In this document: positions 30,909 to 40,083 of the stretch, one piece after another
How positions within the stretch are numbered: the stretch's first letter is position 1
Layout: each line of letters starts with the position of its first letter
DNA from: an uncultured Eubacteriales bacterium
GTDB taxonomy: Bacteria; Bacillota_I; Bacilli_A; RF39; UBA660
NCBI GenBank assembly: GCA_900321795.1
Contig: ONXO01000035.1
Location: 1 to 40,161, forward strand
Length of the DNA: 40,161 nucleotides
Reading direction: 5' to 3'
Program-made: the position numbers and the translations under genes
The notes under the pieces: generated by a model
Database searches by the model: none
What the model was told of the DNA's origin: nothing
What the model saw: the letters and a program-made list of their open reading frames with translations, nothing else

Positions 30909-31760
30909 CTAGTCAATTTTATCAAACACTTTATAAACTAGAAAAGTGTTAATAAGCATTAAAGTTATTCCTATAATTAAATGTACTACATTTAATTCAT
31001 AAGTAAATACACTTATAAACACGCTTATTATACTAGCAAGTACAAAGCCAATTATTATATAGTAAGTGCTAGTTCTATATTTCTTTAGACAGTATTCTAT
31101 TATCTTTGCTATAGCTACTATACCAATAACTACTCCTAGTAAGAAAGGTATCATTATTAATAAATTAGTGCTTAAGTTTTTAAATGAAGATATTTCATTA
31201 ACTACATTAAGTATAGGCTCATAATACCCAATTAACATTAATGTAAATGATCCGCTTATTCCAGGAACTACCATCGTTGCAGATGCTAGCATTCCTACTA
31301 AAAAGAGTATTATGTAACCTAAAGCATTAAGATTAGAAAGACTTACACTAGAAGAGCCTTTATCAATTATCATCATAAGTACTACTATAATGATTCCTAT
31401 AAGCATTAAAGAAAAGTCTTTAAGTTCTGGTTTTTTATCTACACTTTTAAATAATTTTGGAACTCCACCAATAATTAAACCTAAGAATATTAGTATTGTT
31501 ATTATAGGCGATTTGTCTAGTCCGAACTTAATTAGCTTAGCGCATAAAACAAGTGATGTTAAAGCCCCTAACCCTATAGGTAATAAATACATAAAGTATT
31601 TAACAAAGTTATTTTTACTCTTATAGAAATTACTAATAGCCTCGATTAGCTCTTCATAAATTCCAAGTAAAACAGCTAGTGTTCCTCCACTTACTCCAGG
31701 AATAATAAAAGCTATTCCCAAAACAATTCCTTTAATAAATAATATAATTTTATCTCTCAT
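30909..31760 (-). CDS. popT: DUF368 family, PopT-type polyprenyl-phosphate transporter
   Basis: 283 residues, eight or so helices. Family motif FIPGVSGGTLAVLLGIYEEL in the first half and the matching VVPGISGSFTLMLIGYYEPI in the second, the internal repeat of DUF368. Members of DUF368 have been shown to return undecaprenyl phosphate across the membrane for reuse. It begins 2 nt after a PAP2 phosphatase, which could dephosphorylate undecaprenyl pyrophosphate outside the cell, so the pair fits one recycling pathway. Ribosome site AGGAG. Confidence 0.88.
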   Translation of the reverse strand: MRDKIILFIKGIVLGIAFIIPGVSGGTLAVLLGIYEELIEAISNFYKSKNNFVKYFMYLLPIGLGALTSLVLCAKLIKFGLDKSPIITILIFLGLIIGGVPKLFKSVDKKPELKDFSLMLIGIIIVVLMMIIDKGSSSVSLSNLNALGYIILFLVGMLASATMVVPGISGSFTLMLIGYYEPILNVVNEISSFKNLSTNLLIMIPFLLGVVIGIVAIAKIIEYCLKKYRTSTYYIIIGFVLASIISVFISVFTYELNVVHLIIGITLMLINTFLVYKVFDKID

Positions 31761-31762
31761 AA

Positions 31763-32395
31763 TTAGTCTCCTATCACATTATATAGTTTATCATATTCTA
31801 TAGTTATTTTTAAAGCTAAAAATCCAAATAAACATCCAAATAATATATCAGCAAAATAGTGTACATTTAAATATATTCTAGAGAATACTATTAATAGCAC
31901 AGTTAATGTAAGCATTGTGTTTAATATTACTTTTATGTTTCTTCTTTTTATTTTCTTATTAATTATATATATAAGCATTCCATAGAAAGCTACACTGCAC
32001 ATAGCATGCCCGCTTGGAAAAGAATATCCACTGGGTTTTTCTATTAGATTAATGAGTGGTCTTTCTCTTCTTAAAGTAATCTTTGCTATATTATTTAGTA
32101 GATATGTATAGGCTAGATTAATAGTTATTAATAATGGTATCTTTTTATTTTTAAATATTATTATAAAAAATATGATTAATATTATATAAAAGTTAACACT
32201 TCCTAAATTAGTAAATATTTTAAAAAATGATGTAAGATTTTTATTAACTACATAATTAGTTAAAAAATCACTAACTGCATTATCTATTTTTAATACAAAG
32301 TCACTAGCAAATATACTACATATAATGGACAATATAAATAAAAATGCAAACGCTATTAAATAATATCTTATACTTCTTAAGAACTCTTTATTCAT
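31763..32395 (-). CDS. PAP2-superfamily lipid phosphatase
   Basis: 210 residues, six helices. All three PAP2 motifs are intact: KITLRRERP, PSGYSFPSGHAM and SRIYLNVHYFAD, with the catalytic His residues in motifs 2 and 3. Could act on undecaprenyl pyrophosphate or phosphatidate; the DUF368 neighbour favours the former. No clear ribosome site before its ATG, which lies 4 nt after the ATP-grasp stop, so reinitiation is likely. Confidence 0.92.
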   Translation of the reverse strand: MNKEFLRSIRYYLIAFAFLFILSIICSIFASDFVLKIDNAVSDFLTNYVVNKNLTSFFKIFTNLGSVNFYIILIIFFIIIFKNKKIPLLITINLAYTYLLNNIAKITLRRERPLINLIEKPSGYSFPSGHAMCSVAFYGMLIYIINKKIKRRNIKVILNTMLTLTVLLIVFSRIYLNVHYFADILFGCLFGFLALKITIEYDKLYNVIGD

Positions 32396-32398
32396 AAA

Positions 32399-33367
32399 TT
32401 ATTTTATATACTTTTTATAAGTTTCAAGTAATCCTTTCTTTTCTTTAAACATATTAGGTTTTACTTCATAAATATTAGGTTTACTACTAGCATTTATTAA
32501 TACTAAATCATCTTTCCTAAATGCTAGTGTCCATTCTATATATTTAATGCTAGGGACTTCTTTAGCAAGTCTTTCTACCATGGGTTTAACATAGTCAAAG
32601 TTAGGTAGTTTTACTCCACTAATAGGCTTGAATGTCTTTGGATGTTCTATGTAAATGTGTCCTTTATTATCAGTTAATGGGGAAATTATATATCCTTCAT
32701 CATTAACAAATCCATACATTTTCTCTTTTTCATTTTTATTAACAACAATAACTTTATTAAGTATATGTACATTTTCATTTTTATCTAAAAATGTAATTAC
32801 CTTAAGAGTACTTAATTCACTAGAAAATCTTGTTATATAATTTTCTTCAAAATATGATTCTACAATCACTTCATCTTTTTTCATAATGCTGTTATATATT
32901 TTTAGAACGTTATATTCATTCTTTATTTTATCTTGATCTATGTCTATAACTTCATAACTATCTTGATTACTACTTCTAGCAACGATTTTATTTCTAGTAG
33001 ATATAAATTCAGAGAAAGATTTATATTGAACATCTCTTAAATCTATATACTTTCTTCCTAAATACATATTAAACTTTTTATAAAGTAAACCTTTGTCTGC
33101 AAATATAATTTTGTCAGTATTTGAACTATATTTATTAATTAATTCTTTGTTATATTTATTTGTTAAAAATGTACTTCTTTCTTCTTTAGTTAATCTATAA
33201 AAACCTAGTTCTTTATATTCATTATTATTACATCCATTTTGAATGTTACATTTAGCCATATCAAAAAGAATGGAAATAGTATTCTTATCGGTTTTATTAG
33301 CTATTTCTTTAGCATTAATTATGCATTCTTTATATTTAATGTCTTTTAATTTATCTATCAGTTTCAT
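32399..33367 (-). CDS. Sugar-transfer-associated ATP-grasp protein
   Basis: About 322 residues. An N-terminal helical region with YKELGFYRLTKEERSTFLTN and NMYLGRKYIDLRD, then an ATP-grasp core: EVIVESYFEENYITRFSSEL, the Lys/Glu-bearing strands, SIKYIEWTLAF and VLINASSKPNIY. Pattern of PF14397, found in capsule and lipid-linked sugar loci. Reaction unknown, presumably ATP-dependent ligation to a carboxylate. ATG 33367 preferred (AGGA ribosome site), since the -10 box lies over the earlier ATG. First gene of the ATP-grasp/PAP2/PopT operon. Confidence 0.78.
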   Translation of the reverse strand: MKLIDKLKDIKYKECIINAKEIANKTDKNTISILFDMAKCNIQNGCNNNEYKELGFYRLTKEERSTFLTNKYNKELINKYSSNTDKIIFADKGLLYKKFNMYLGRKYIDLRDVQYKSFSEFISTRNKIVARSSNQDSYEVIDIDQDKIKNEYNVLKIYNSIMKKDEVIVESYFEENYITRFSSELSTLKVITFLDKNENVHILNKVIVVNKNEKEKMYGFVNDEGYIISPLTDNKGHIYIEHPKTFKPISGVKLPNFDYVKPMVERLAKEVPSIKYIEWTLAFRKDDLVLINASSKPNIYEVKPNMFKEKKGLLETYKKYIK

Positions 33368-33387
33368 ATTAAATCCTCGTATAAACA

Positions 33388-33416
33388 ATTATAAAATAAT
33401 AAAACTGAAAAGTAAA
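33388..33416 (-). promoter_or_regulatory. Promoter of the ATP-grasp/PAP2/PopT operon
   Basis: TTTACT (33416-33411), 17-bp spacer, TATAAT (33393-33388) on the minus strand. Confidence 0.7.
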
Positions 33417-33439
33417 CATACAAAATGAACTTTAATGAA

Positions 33440-33477
33440 TTTAAAAACTATTGAAATTATAAGTTTCAATAGCTTTT
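33440..33477 (-). terminator. Terminator of trpS
   Basis: AGCTATTGAAAC... / ...TTTCAATAG stem (arms CTATTGAAA and TTTCAATAG) followed by TTTTTAAA on the minus strand. Confidence 0.8.
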
Positions 33478-33510
33478 AATAATTCTTGTTTTTTACTACA
33501 GCTTCTATTC

Positions 33511-34512
33511 TTAATTTTCAATATATCTAGTGACGCCTAATCTTTTTTTCATTAGTTCATATTTTTCAAATGCTAGCTTTCTACTTTTCTCTATTCCTTG
33601 ATTTAAAATATCATCTAAAACTTCACTATTAATTAATTCATTATATTTTTTTTGTATATTACTGATATGATTTGCAGTTACATCAGCTACATATTTTTTG
33701 AATTCACTGTAACTCTTACCTTGAAATTCTTTTTCTATTTCTTTTACAGGCATATTAGTTAAAGAAGAAGCAATATTTAATAAATTAGATATACCAGGTT
33801 TATTCTCTGGATCGTATTTAATATTATTATCACTATCAGTAGTAGCTTTTAATATTTTTTTAGTTATTACTTCAGGGCTATCAAATAAACTAATTACTCC
33901 TTGTGGATTTTCTTCGGATTTACTCATTTTTTTTGTTGGATCTTTTAAATCTTTAATTTTAGTACCAGTTTCATTAATTAAAGGTTGTGGTAAATTAAAA
34001 GTATTTCCATAATACTTGTTAAATCTTTCAGCAATGTTTCTAGCTATCTCAACATGTTGTTTTTGATCAATACCTACAGGTACGTAATCAGCATCGCAAT
34101 ACAAGATATCAGCTGCCATAAGAATAGGATATGTCAATAATCCAACAGAAAAATTGGCGTTTTGCTTAGATTTTTCTTTAAATTGTATCATTCTAGACGC
34201 TTCCCCAAAAGGTGTAGAGCATTCGAGTAAATAAGACATGGCTGGTATATATTCATTTTCAGATTGTATATAAATAAAATTTTTGTTAGGATCAATACCA
34301 CAAGCAATATACATTGCAATAAACTTTCTTATTCTATCATTAAGTTCTTTAGGGTCTTGTCTTATTGTTAAAGCGTGTAAATCCGCAACAAAAATATAAG
34401 ATTCATACTCTTCTTGCATTAATACCATTTGTTTTATTGATCCAATATAATTACCTAAAGTTAAATCACCTGTAGGTTTTAAACCTGTTATAATTTTTTT
34501 TATAATAATCAC
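33511..34512 (-). CDS. trpS: Tryptophanyl-tRNA synthetase; non-standard start region
   Basis: About 330 residues. HIGH-like motif in TGLKPTGDLTLGNYIGSIKQ, the Trp pocket, MAADILYCDADYVPVGIDQK and the KMSKS loop KKMSKSEENPQG. Normal length for the family. The usual start (MKKxIFTGxKPTG) aligns with codons reading ATT-ATT-ATA-AAA-AAA-ATT-ATA-ACA-GGT, so no ATG is available. The GTG at 34512 is part of the AGAGGTG ribosome site, leaving ATT at 34506 (5 nt spacing) as the better-placed candidate. Strong promoter at 34539-34567; no T-box or trp leader. Confidence 0.95.
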   Translation of the reverse strand: MIIIKKIITGLKPTGDLTLGNYIGSIKQMVLMQEEYESYIFVADLHALTIRQDPKELNDRIRKFIAMYIACGIDPNKNFIYIQSENEYIPAMSYLLECSTPFGEASRMIQFKEKSKQNANFSVGLLTYPILMAADILYCDADYVPVGIDQKQHVEIARNIAERFNKYYGNTFNLPQPLINETGTKIKDLKDPTKKMSKSEENPQGVISLFDSPEVITKKILKATTDSDNNIKYDPENKPGISNLLNIASSLTNMPVKEIEKEFQGKSYSEFKKYVADVTANHISNIQKKYNELINSEVLDDILNQGIEKSRKLAFEKYELMKKRLGVTRYIEN

Positions 34513-34538
34513 CTCTTTAAATATTCACTATCGATTTA

Positions 34539-34567
34539 ATTATAAATATAAAATAAAATGTTGTCAA
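34539..34567 (-). promoter_or_regulatory. Promoter of trpS
   Basis: TTGACA (34567-34562), 17-bp spacer, TATAAT (34544-34539), full consensus. Confidence 0.9.
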
Positions 34568-34624
34568 GAATTTGCAAAGTGCTAGGTTCTTTCTTTTACT
34601 TTTTCTAAGTATTATGTTTTATGA

Positions 34625-34668
34625 TTAAAAAAGAAATTACTTTTCTAAACTTTCTAGTAATTTCTTTT
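34625..34668 (-). terminator. Terminator overlapping the end of valS
   Basis: Arms AAAAGAAATTAC and GTAATTTCTTTT (34657-34668, 34629-34640) with a T-rich 3' arm. The last codons and TAA of valS (34637-34639) lie inside the hairpin. Confidence 0.82.
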
Positions 34669-37162
34669 CTTCTTCTAGTTTCTTCTTTTCTTCTTCTACA
34701 AGACTAGCTGGCGCTTTACTTACAAATCCCTGATTAGATAGTAGGCCTTCACGTTTTTTTATGCTCATCTTTAATCCTTCTATTTGCTTTAGAATTAAAG
34801 CTTTATCTTCTTCAGTTACTTCTTTTTCATAATAAATAGTAGCTTTAAATCTTCCAGCTTGAACATTATAACTTGTGATATCTAATGCTTCAGTAACTAA
34901 ATTATCTTGAATTTTAAGCATTTTATTAATTAATGTGTAGTCTTCATTTGTTTCAAGTTTTACTTTTGCATCTTTACTTATGCCATTTTCTTGCTTAACA
35001 TTTCTAAATGCAGCTATAAAACTTATTGTTTCTTCTATTAAAGCTTCTTCATTTTCAAAGTTAAAATCTTTATTAACTATAGGATAAGAACTTATCATAA
35101 TATTTTCTGCATCTTTAATAGGAAGCATATCATATATTTCATCAGTTACATAAGGCATGAATGGATGAAGCATTTTTAAAATAGCATTTATTGTGTAGCA
35201 AAGTGTAGATTTAGTTGAAACATTACCCTGACTAAACTTACTCATTTCTATATATGAATCGCAGAAGTCTTCCCATATAAAATTATATAATTCATTTCCA
35301 GCATTATTAAATTCATATTTTTCCATTGAATCAGTAACACTTTTAATAACTTTATTTAGCTTATTTAGTATCCATTTATCTTTATCATCTATTTGGCTAA
35401 AATTATACTCTTTTAAATCTTCGATATTCATTAAACAGAATCTAGATGCATTCCATAATTTATTAATGAAGTTCCAAGTGCTTTTAACCTTTTCTTCATC
35501 ATATCTCAAATCTTGTCCTTGTGCAGTAGAAGTTGTTAAGAAATATCTAAGTGCATCACATCCATATTCTTCAATAACATCCATTGGGTCTACTCCATTA
35601 CCTAGACTCTTAGACATTTTTCTTCCTTCTTTGTCACGAATAAGTCCATGTATTAAACAGTCTTTAAATGGACGTGTTTCAGTGAAATGAAGTCCTTGGA
35701 AAGTCATTCTATTTACCCAGAATGGTATAATATCATAACCAGTAACTAATACATTATTAGGATAATACCTATCAAGTAAATCTGTTTTTTCTGGCCAACC
35801 TAAAGTGCTTAATGGCCAAAGGGCACTGCTAAACCAAGTGTCTAGCACGTCTTCATCTTGTACCCAGCCCTCGCCTTCAGGAGCATTAACTCCAACATAA
35901 ACTTCTTCACCTTTATACCAAGCAGGAATCCTGTGTCCCCACCAAAGTTGTCTAGAAATACACCAGTCATATGTTATTTCCATCCAGTGATTCATTATCT
36001 TTTCAAATCTTTCAGGTACAAAATTAACTTTAGCATTCTTATTCTTCTGATTTTCAAGCACTCTATCCGCAAGTGGTCTCATCTTAACAAACCACTGCTT
36101 AGAAAGATATGGCTCAACCATAACGCCTGATCTTTGTGAATGTCCAACATTATGTGTTATCTCTTCTATACTTATTAATAAACCAGATTCTTCCAAATCT
36201 TTAACAAGGGATTTTCTTGCCTCAAATCTGTCCATTCCTGCATATTTAAGAGCATTTTCATTCATCGTGCCATCTGGATTAATAACAATTATTCTTTCTA
36301 AGTTATGTCTATTTCCTACTTCAAAGTCATTAGGATCGTGTGCAGGTGTAATTTTAACAACACCTGTTCCAAATTCAGGGTCAGCGTGTTCATCTCCTAC
36401 AATAGGAATTAATTTATTAACAATAGGAAGAACAACATTTTTACCAATTAAATGATTGTATCTTGTGTCTTCAGGATTAACAGCAACTGCAGTATCTCCA
36501 AATAGAGTTTCAGGTCTAGTTGTAGCTACTTCTAAATACTCATCAGTTCCTTCAATAAAATACTTAATATGATAAAAAGCACCTGGAACATCTTTGTATT
36601 CAACCTCTTCATTAGAAAGAGCAGTCATAGCTTCAGGATCCCAGTTTATTATTCTCTCTCCTCTATATATTAAGCCCTCATTATATAGTTTAACAAATAC
36701 TTCTTTAACTGCATTAGAAAGTCCTTCATCCAAAGTAAATCTTTCTTTAGTATAGTCTAGTGAAAGTCCCATTTTAGCCCATTGTTTGTGAATGTTTTCA
36801 GCATATTCTCTCTTCCACTCCCAAGCTACTTTAAGCCACTCTTCTCTATCCATACTTCTTGGATTTATACCTTCACTTCTTAGTTTAGCATCAATTTTAG
36901 CTTGTGTTGCTATTCCAGCATGGTCCATCCCTGGAACCCATAAAGCATCAAAGCCTTGCATTCTTTTAAATCTAATGATTATATCTTGAAGTGTTGTATC
37001 CCAAGCATGTCCTAAATGAAGTTTACCTGTTACATTAGGTGGTGGAATAACTATGCTATATGGCTTCTTAGAAGTGTCTCCACTTTCAAAATATTTATTT
37101 TTAAGCCACTTTTCATATTTTCCTTCTTCAACTATTTTGTGATTATACTTAGTATCTAACAT
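34637..37162 (-). CDS. valS: Valyl-tRNA synthetase
   Basis: 841 residues, slightly short of the usual 870-890 because the N-terminus is clipped. Class I motifs: PPPNVTGKLHLGHAWDTTLQ (HIGH region), the editing domain with TTRPETLFGDTAVAVNPED, the ISRQLWWGHRIPAW block, KMSKS in GRKMSKSLGNGVDP (about 515-528), an anticodon domain and the C-terminal coiled coil (about 775-841, EEEKKKLEEEKKLLESLEK). GAGGAGG ribosome site. Regulated by a valine T-box leader with its own promoter. Confidence 0.98.
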   Translation of the reverse strand: MLDTKYNHKIVEEGKYEKWLKNKYFESGDTSKKPYSIVIPPPNVTGKLHLGHAWDTTLQDIIIRFKRMQGFDALWVPGMDHAGIATQAKIDAKLRSEGINPRSMDREEWLKVAWEWKREYAENIHKQWAKMGLSLDYTKERFTLDEGLSNAVKEVFVKLYNEGLIYRGERIINWDPEAMTALSNEEVEYKDVPGAFYHIKYFIEGTDEYLEVATTRPETLFGDTAVAVNPEDTRYNHLIGKNVVLPIVNKLIPIVGDEHADPEFGTGVVKITPAHDPNDFEVGNRHNLERIIVINPDGTMNENALKYAGMDRFEARKSLVKDLEESGLLISIEEITHNVGHSQRSGVMVEPYLSKQWFVKMRPLADRVLENQKNKNAKVNFVPERFEKIMNHWMEITYDWCISRQLWWGHRIPAWYKGEEVYVGVNAPEGEGWVQDEDVLDTWFSSALWPLSTLGWPEKTDLLDRYYPNNVLVTGYDIIPFWVNRMTFQGLHFTETRPFKDCLIHGLIRDKEGRKMSKSLGNGVDPMDVIEEYGCDALRYFLTTSTAQGQDLRYDEEKVKSTWNFINKLWNASRFCLMNIEDLKEYNFSQIDDKDKWILNKLNKVIKSVTDSMEKYEFNNAGNELYNFIWEDFCDSYIEMSKFSQGNVSTKSTLCYTINAILKMLHPFMPYVTDEIYDMLPIKDAENIMISSYPIVNKDFNFENEEALIEETISFIAAFRNVKQENGISKDAKVKLETNEDYTLINKMLKIQDNLVTEALDITSYNVQAGRFKATIYYEKEVTEEDKALILKQIEGLKMSIKKREGLLSNQGFVSKAPASLVEEEKKKLEEEKKLLESLEK

Positions 37163-37400
37163 TTAAATAACCTCCTCAAATTATTTATAAATAAAAAGAT
37201 GGCTACCAAAGGACGAATTATCTCGTGGTACCACCTTAATTTATTCTTATATGCTTTAACGTGCATTAACCGTTCTATTCTACTTTTATTTCAAATAAAC
37301 ACTCAAAGTCTACCTTCAGTTATCATCTATATTAGCTTCCACCATATGCTAACTCTCTGTAAAAAATAAGTAACTTACTCCTACTCTTCTTCGTTTTCGC
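37163..37400 (-). promoter_or_regulatory. T-box riboswitch leader of valS, GUA (Val) specifier
   Basis: Minus strand from about 37400: Stem I with AGAGAG/GTGGAAGC-type elements, the specifier region GAAGGTAGACTTTGAGTG containing GTA (Val), and the T-box core AAGGTGGTACCACG then TTCGTCCTTTGG (about 37238-37208). The UGGU bulge fits a tRNA-Val ACCA end. The competing terminator pairs GGTGG-TACC with GGTAGCCATC (to 37199) and is followed by TTTTT. Uncharged tRNA-Val should turn valS on. Confidence 0.93.
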
Positions 37401-37405
37401 ATCTA

Positions 37406-37434
37406 ATTATAGCATATTTCCTTTGCTTTGCCAA
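37406..37434 (-). promoter_or_regulatory. Promoter of the valS T-box leader
   Basis: TTGGCA (37434-37429), 17-bp spacer, TATAAT (37411-37406). Confidence 0.88.
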
Positions 37435-37443
37435 TAGTTTTCA

Positions 37444-38904
37444 TTACTCATATTTCTTTTTATAATAGTTTATAAGACTTTCTACTTCTAAATTCTTTTT
37501 GCATATTCGGTTAGATAACTCATTTATATTGTAAGTACTTCCATATTTAAATATACTATTTGTTAGATAAGCTGTAATCTCTTTGACATTGTTTTTCTTT
37601 AAGAGCTCATCTATGCTTCCTAGTTCTTCTTCTAATTTTGCAAGTAACATAGCATCAAATATAGTACCTGCCAAGTATGAAGGAAAGTATCCAAACGAAG
37701 CATCTGACCAGTGAATATCTTGTAGAATTCCTTCACTATCATTTTGGGGTTCTATACCAAGATATTCTTTATATTTTTTATTCCAAATATTTGGTAAATC
37801 ATTTATATTTATTTTGCCATTAAATATTTCTTTTTCTATTTCATATCTTATAATTATGTGAATAGGATAAGTTAGTTCATCTGCCCTGGTTCTAATCATC
37901 GATGGACGAGAATAGTTTAAATGTTTTATTAGTTCATTTAGTGATAAATTAATTTTAGTTATCTTTTTTATGTCATTATATATTGGCAACCAAAAGTTTT
38001 TATTTCTAGCCAAAGTGTTTTCGTAAAATCTTGAAATTGACTCGTGTATAGCATTTTTATTTATTTCATAGAATGGAAAATTTTTTAATTCATTAGCTAT
38101 GTTTAGTTCGTATAAAGCATGACCTCCTTCATGGATGACAGTTAGAAAGTGGTCTATTATGTTATCTGTTTTCGGAAAAGCAATTCTTACTTCTTTATTG
38201 TTAAATTTTGCAGTGTACCCGTGAGCGAATATTCCTAAAGCACATTTGCTTGTGTCTAAATTAATATAATCTAGCAAATATTTACTAACATCTAATAAAG
38301 TATTATCATTTAAAGTGAATTTAACTTTTTTTATGTTTTTCTTCTGTTGCTTTTTTATTAAAGGTAATATTTCTTTCTTTAGATCATCAAAAAGATTATC
38401 TAAAACTTTTGTGTTTAAACCTTCTTCATAACTAGAAAGCATAGAGTCATATACATTACTATTTGGATATACATATTTATAGTATTTTGTTGAATACTTT
38501 ATTATCTTTTTTAGATATGGTTTAAATATATTATAATCATTTTCTTTCTTAGCTTTTAACCAAGCGTTTGATGATGCATCTTTCAATTTTTTAAAATCCA
38601 AATAAAAAACTTTAGGCACTTTCTTTAATATTTTATAATCTCTTTCCAAAGTAAGAATATATCTTTTTTTAGGTTCACGTAGTTTGGTAAAGTCCTTAGA
38701 AGCAAGCACTTCTTTTAGTATATCTTTATATTCTTTGCTTATTTTTAGTTCATATAGTTTTTCTTCATAAACATTTTTTAAATTAGTAGCATACTCAAAA
38801 GAACTAGAAGGTAATGTAGTATTTATTTCCCATTCTAGTACTTTTATTAAATAATTTATTTCTTCTATCTTTTCTAAATAATTTCTTAGTTTATTAAAAT
38901 GCAT
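37444..38904 (-). CDS. Carboxypeptidase, M32 (Taq) family
   Basis: About 486 residues, normal for M32. Zinc site in FLTVIHEGGHALYELN (HExxH at about 262-266) with the downstream Glu in IHESISRFYEN, plus DIHWSDASFGYFPSYLAGTI and RADELTYPIHIIIRYEIEKE, the family's C-terminal signatures. A cytoplasmic metallocarboxypeptidase removing C-terminal residues from peptides. ATG 38904 preferred, 6 nt after AGGTG; the GTG three codons earlier overlaps the ribosome site. Follows the TRIC-like gene by about 40 nt, likely co-transcribed. Confidence 0.94.
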   Translation of the reverse strand: MHFNKLRNYLEKIEEINYLIKVLEWEINTTLPSSSFEYATNLKNVYEEKLYELKISKEYKDILKEVLASKDFTKLREPKKRYILTLERDYKILKKVPKVFYLDFKKLKDASSNAWLKAKKENDYNIFKPYLKKIIKYSTKYYKYVYPNSNVYDSMLSSYEEGLNTKVLDNLFDDLKKEILPLIKKQQKKNIKKVKFTLNDNTLLDVSKYLLDYINLDTSKCALGIFAHGYTAKFNNKEVRIAFPKTDNIIDHFLTVIHEGGHALYELNIANELKNFPFYEINKNAIHESISRFYENTLARNKNFWLPIYNDIKKITKINLSLNELIKHLNYSRPSMIRTRADELTYPIHIIIRYEIEKEIFNGKININDLPNIWNKKYKEYLGIEPQNDSEGILQDIHWSDASFGYFPSYLAGTIFDAMLLAKLEEELGSIDELLKKNNVKEITAYLTNSIFKYGSTYNINELSNRICKKNLEVESLINYYKKKYE

Positions 38905-38943
38905 CAAGCTCACCTATTATTATGATGCTTGTTTTCTATTAAT

Positions 38944-39570
38944 TTATTCAGCTTTAGGAAGACTCCATCTGTAGTGAGCCGCTAATAATCTTAGAGTAAA
39001 TATTATACCTATACCTATTAATGATGCAGAAATCTCGCCTAAGTTTCCCCAAAGAAAAGAACACAAGATTGCACCTAGTAATGAAGCACATGCATAGAAG
39101 TGTTTCACAAATATATATGGTCTATCTCCTGATAAAACATCTCTTAATACTCCTCCACCTACTCCAGTTAGTACTCCTACAAATATTTGAAGAAATAAGT
39201 TTTTTTCAAATCCGGATTCTATTGCTACTCTAACCCCAATTACAGTGAATAAGCCTAGTCCTAAAGAATCGAGCATACGAGTTACAAATTCATATACTTT
39301 TTTCTCTTTTATAAAAATTTTTCTTACTACCGGCAAAAATACTATTAATGCGGTTACTATAGCCACTAAGGCATCCAGTGGATTTTGAAATGCTTTAGGT
39401 GGATTTACTCCAAGAATTAAATCCCTAATTACTCCACCACCAGTTGCAGTTATTAAGCCTATTATAGCCACACCAAATATATCCATTTTCTTTTCTATTG
39501 CTACTAAAGCACCAGATAAAGAAAATGCTATTATACCAAGTATTTCAAATATAAAAAATACTTCTTCCAT
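38944..39570 (-). CDS. TRIC-like / UPF0126 membrane protein
   Basis: 208 residues, seven helices in two homologous halves, each with the glycine-rich kink motif: TATGGGVIRDLILGVNPPKA (about 40-60) and GVGGGVLRDVLSGDRPYIF (about 135-155). This is the prokaryotic trimeric cation-channel (TRIC)/YicG-YvgT family, implicated in ion or amino acid passage. Ribosome site GGTGGTGATAA and a TATAAT -10 about 20 nt upstream of it. Confidence 0.92.
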   Translation of the reverse strand: MEEVFFIFEILGIIAFSLSGALVAIEKKMDIFGVAIIGLITATGGGVIRDLILGVNPPKAFQNPLDALVAIVTALIVFLPVVRKIFIKEKKVYEFVTRMLDSLGLGLFTVIGVRVAIESGFEKNLFLQIFVGVLTGVGGGVLRDVLSGDRPYIFVKHFYACASLLGAILCSFLWGNLGEISASLIGIGIIFTLRLLAAHYRWSLPKAE

Positions 39571-39757
39571 TAATTATCACCACCACTTAATTATACAATA
39601 ATCTTTAATAAAATAGTGCTATTTATGTTAATTTTGCAAGTAGTTCTTGCTAATTTAATCTTTTGAGTTTATTGTTTTTATTTTTTGTATTACTAAAAGC
39701 AGACATGTTCAGTCTGTTAAGATGTTTGCATTAGCAACCTGTTTCAAACTTTTTATT

Positions 39758-39919
39758 TCAATAATTTTCAAATGCATTTGCATTTATGATTGTATTAGAT
39801 ATAAATTTTCCTATATGAAAATTAGCCCAGTTATTAAATATACATGGAGCATTTCTAGCTTTTTCTAACACTTTATCAAGCTGGTTATTAAATGTTTCTA
39901 CGAAAAAAATTAAAAGTCC
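39758..39919 (-). pseudogene. Possible gene remnant (about 53 codons, no start)
   Basis: An open frame with protein-like composition and no initiation codon: ETFNNQLDKVLEKARNAPCI, FNNWANFHIGKFISNTIINA, NAFENY, then TGA. Family not recognised. A terminator-like hairpin (about 39905-39935, CCTTTAAATATAAGG then CTTTTAATTTTTTT) sits at its upstream end, closing the gene to the right. Otherwise 39571-40083 holds only the TRIC-gene promoter, a weak hairpin CAGAC-GTCTG (about 39697-39713) and two AACGAACATA copies (39982, 40060). Confidence 0.35.
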
Positions 39920-40083
39920 TTATATTTAAAGGTTTTTAAGTTCCAAAAGACAAATACACTCAATATGCCTTGTATGGACTGAACGAACATACTGATTTTG
40001 CATGTATTCTTTTAAATAACATATTATTTGAAATTTTTTTACCATATATGTCTGCGTATAACGAACATATTATATTTATATAA

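Noticed and set aside
39982..40069. Two AACGAACATA copies as iterons or att sites
   Set aside because: Only two 10-bp copies 78 bp apart in A+T-rich DNA, no further structure; chance is a sufficient explanation.
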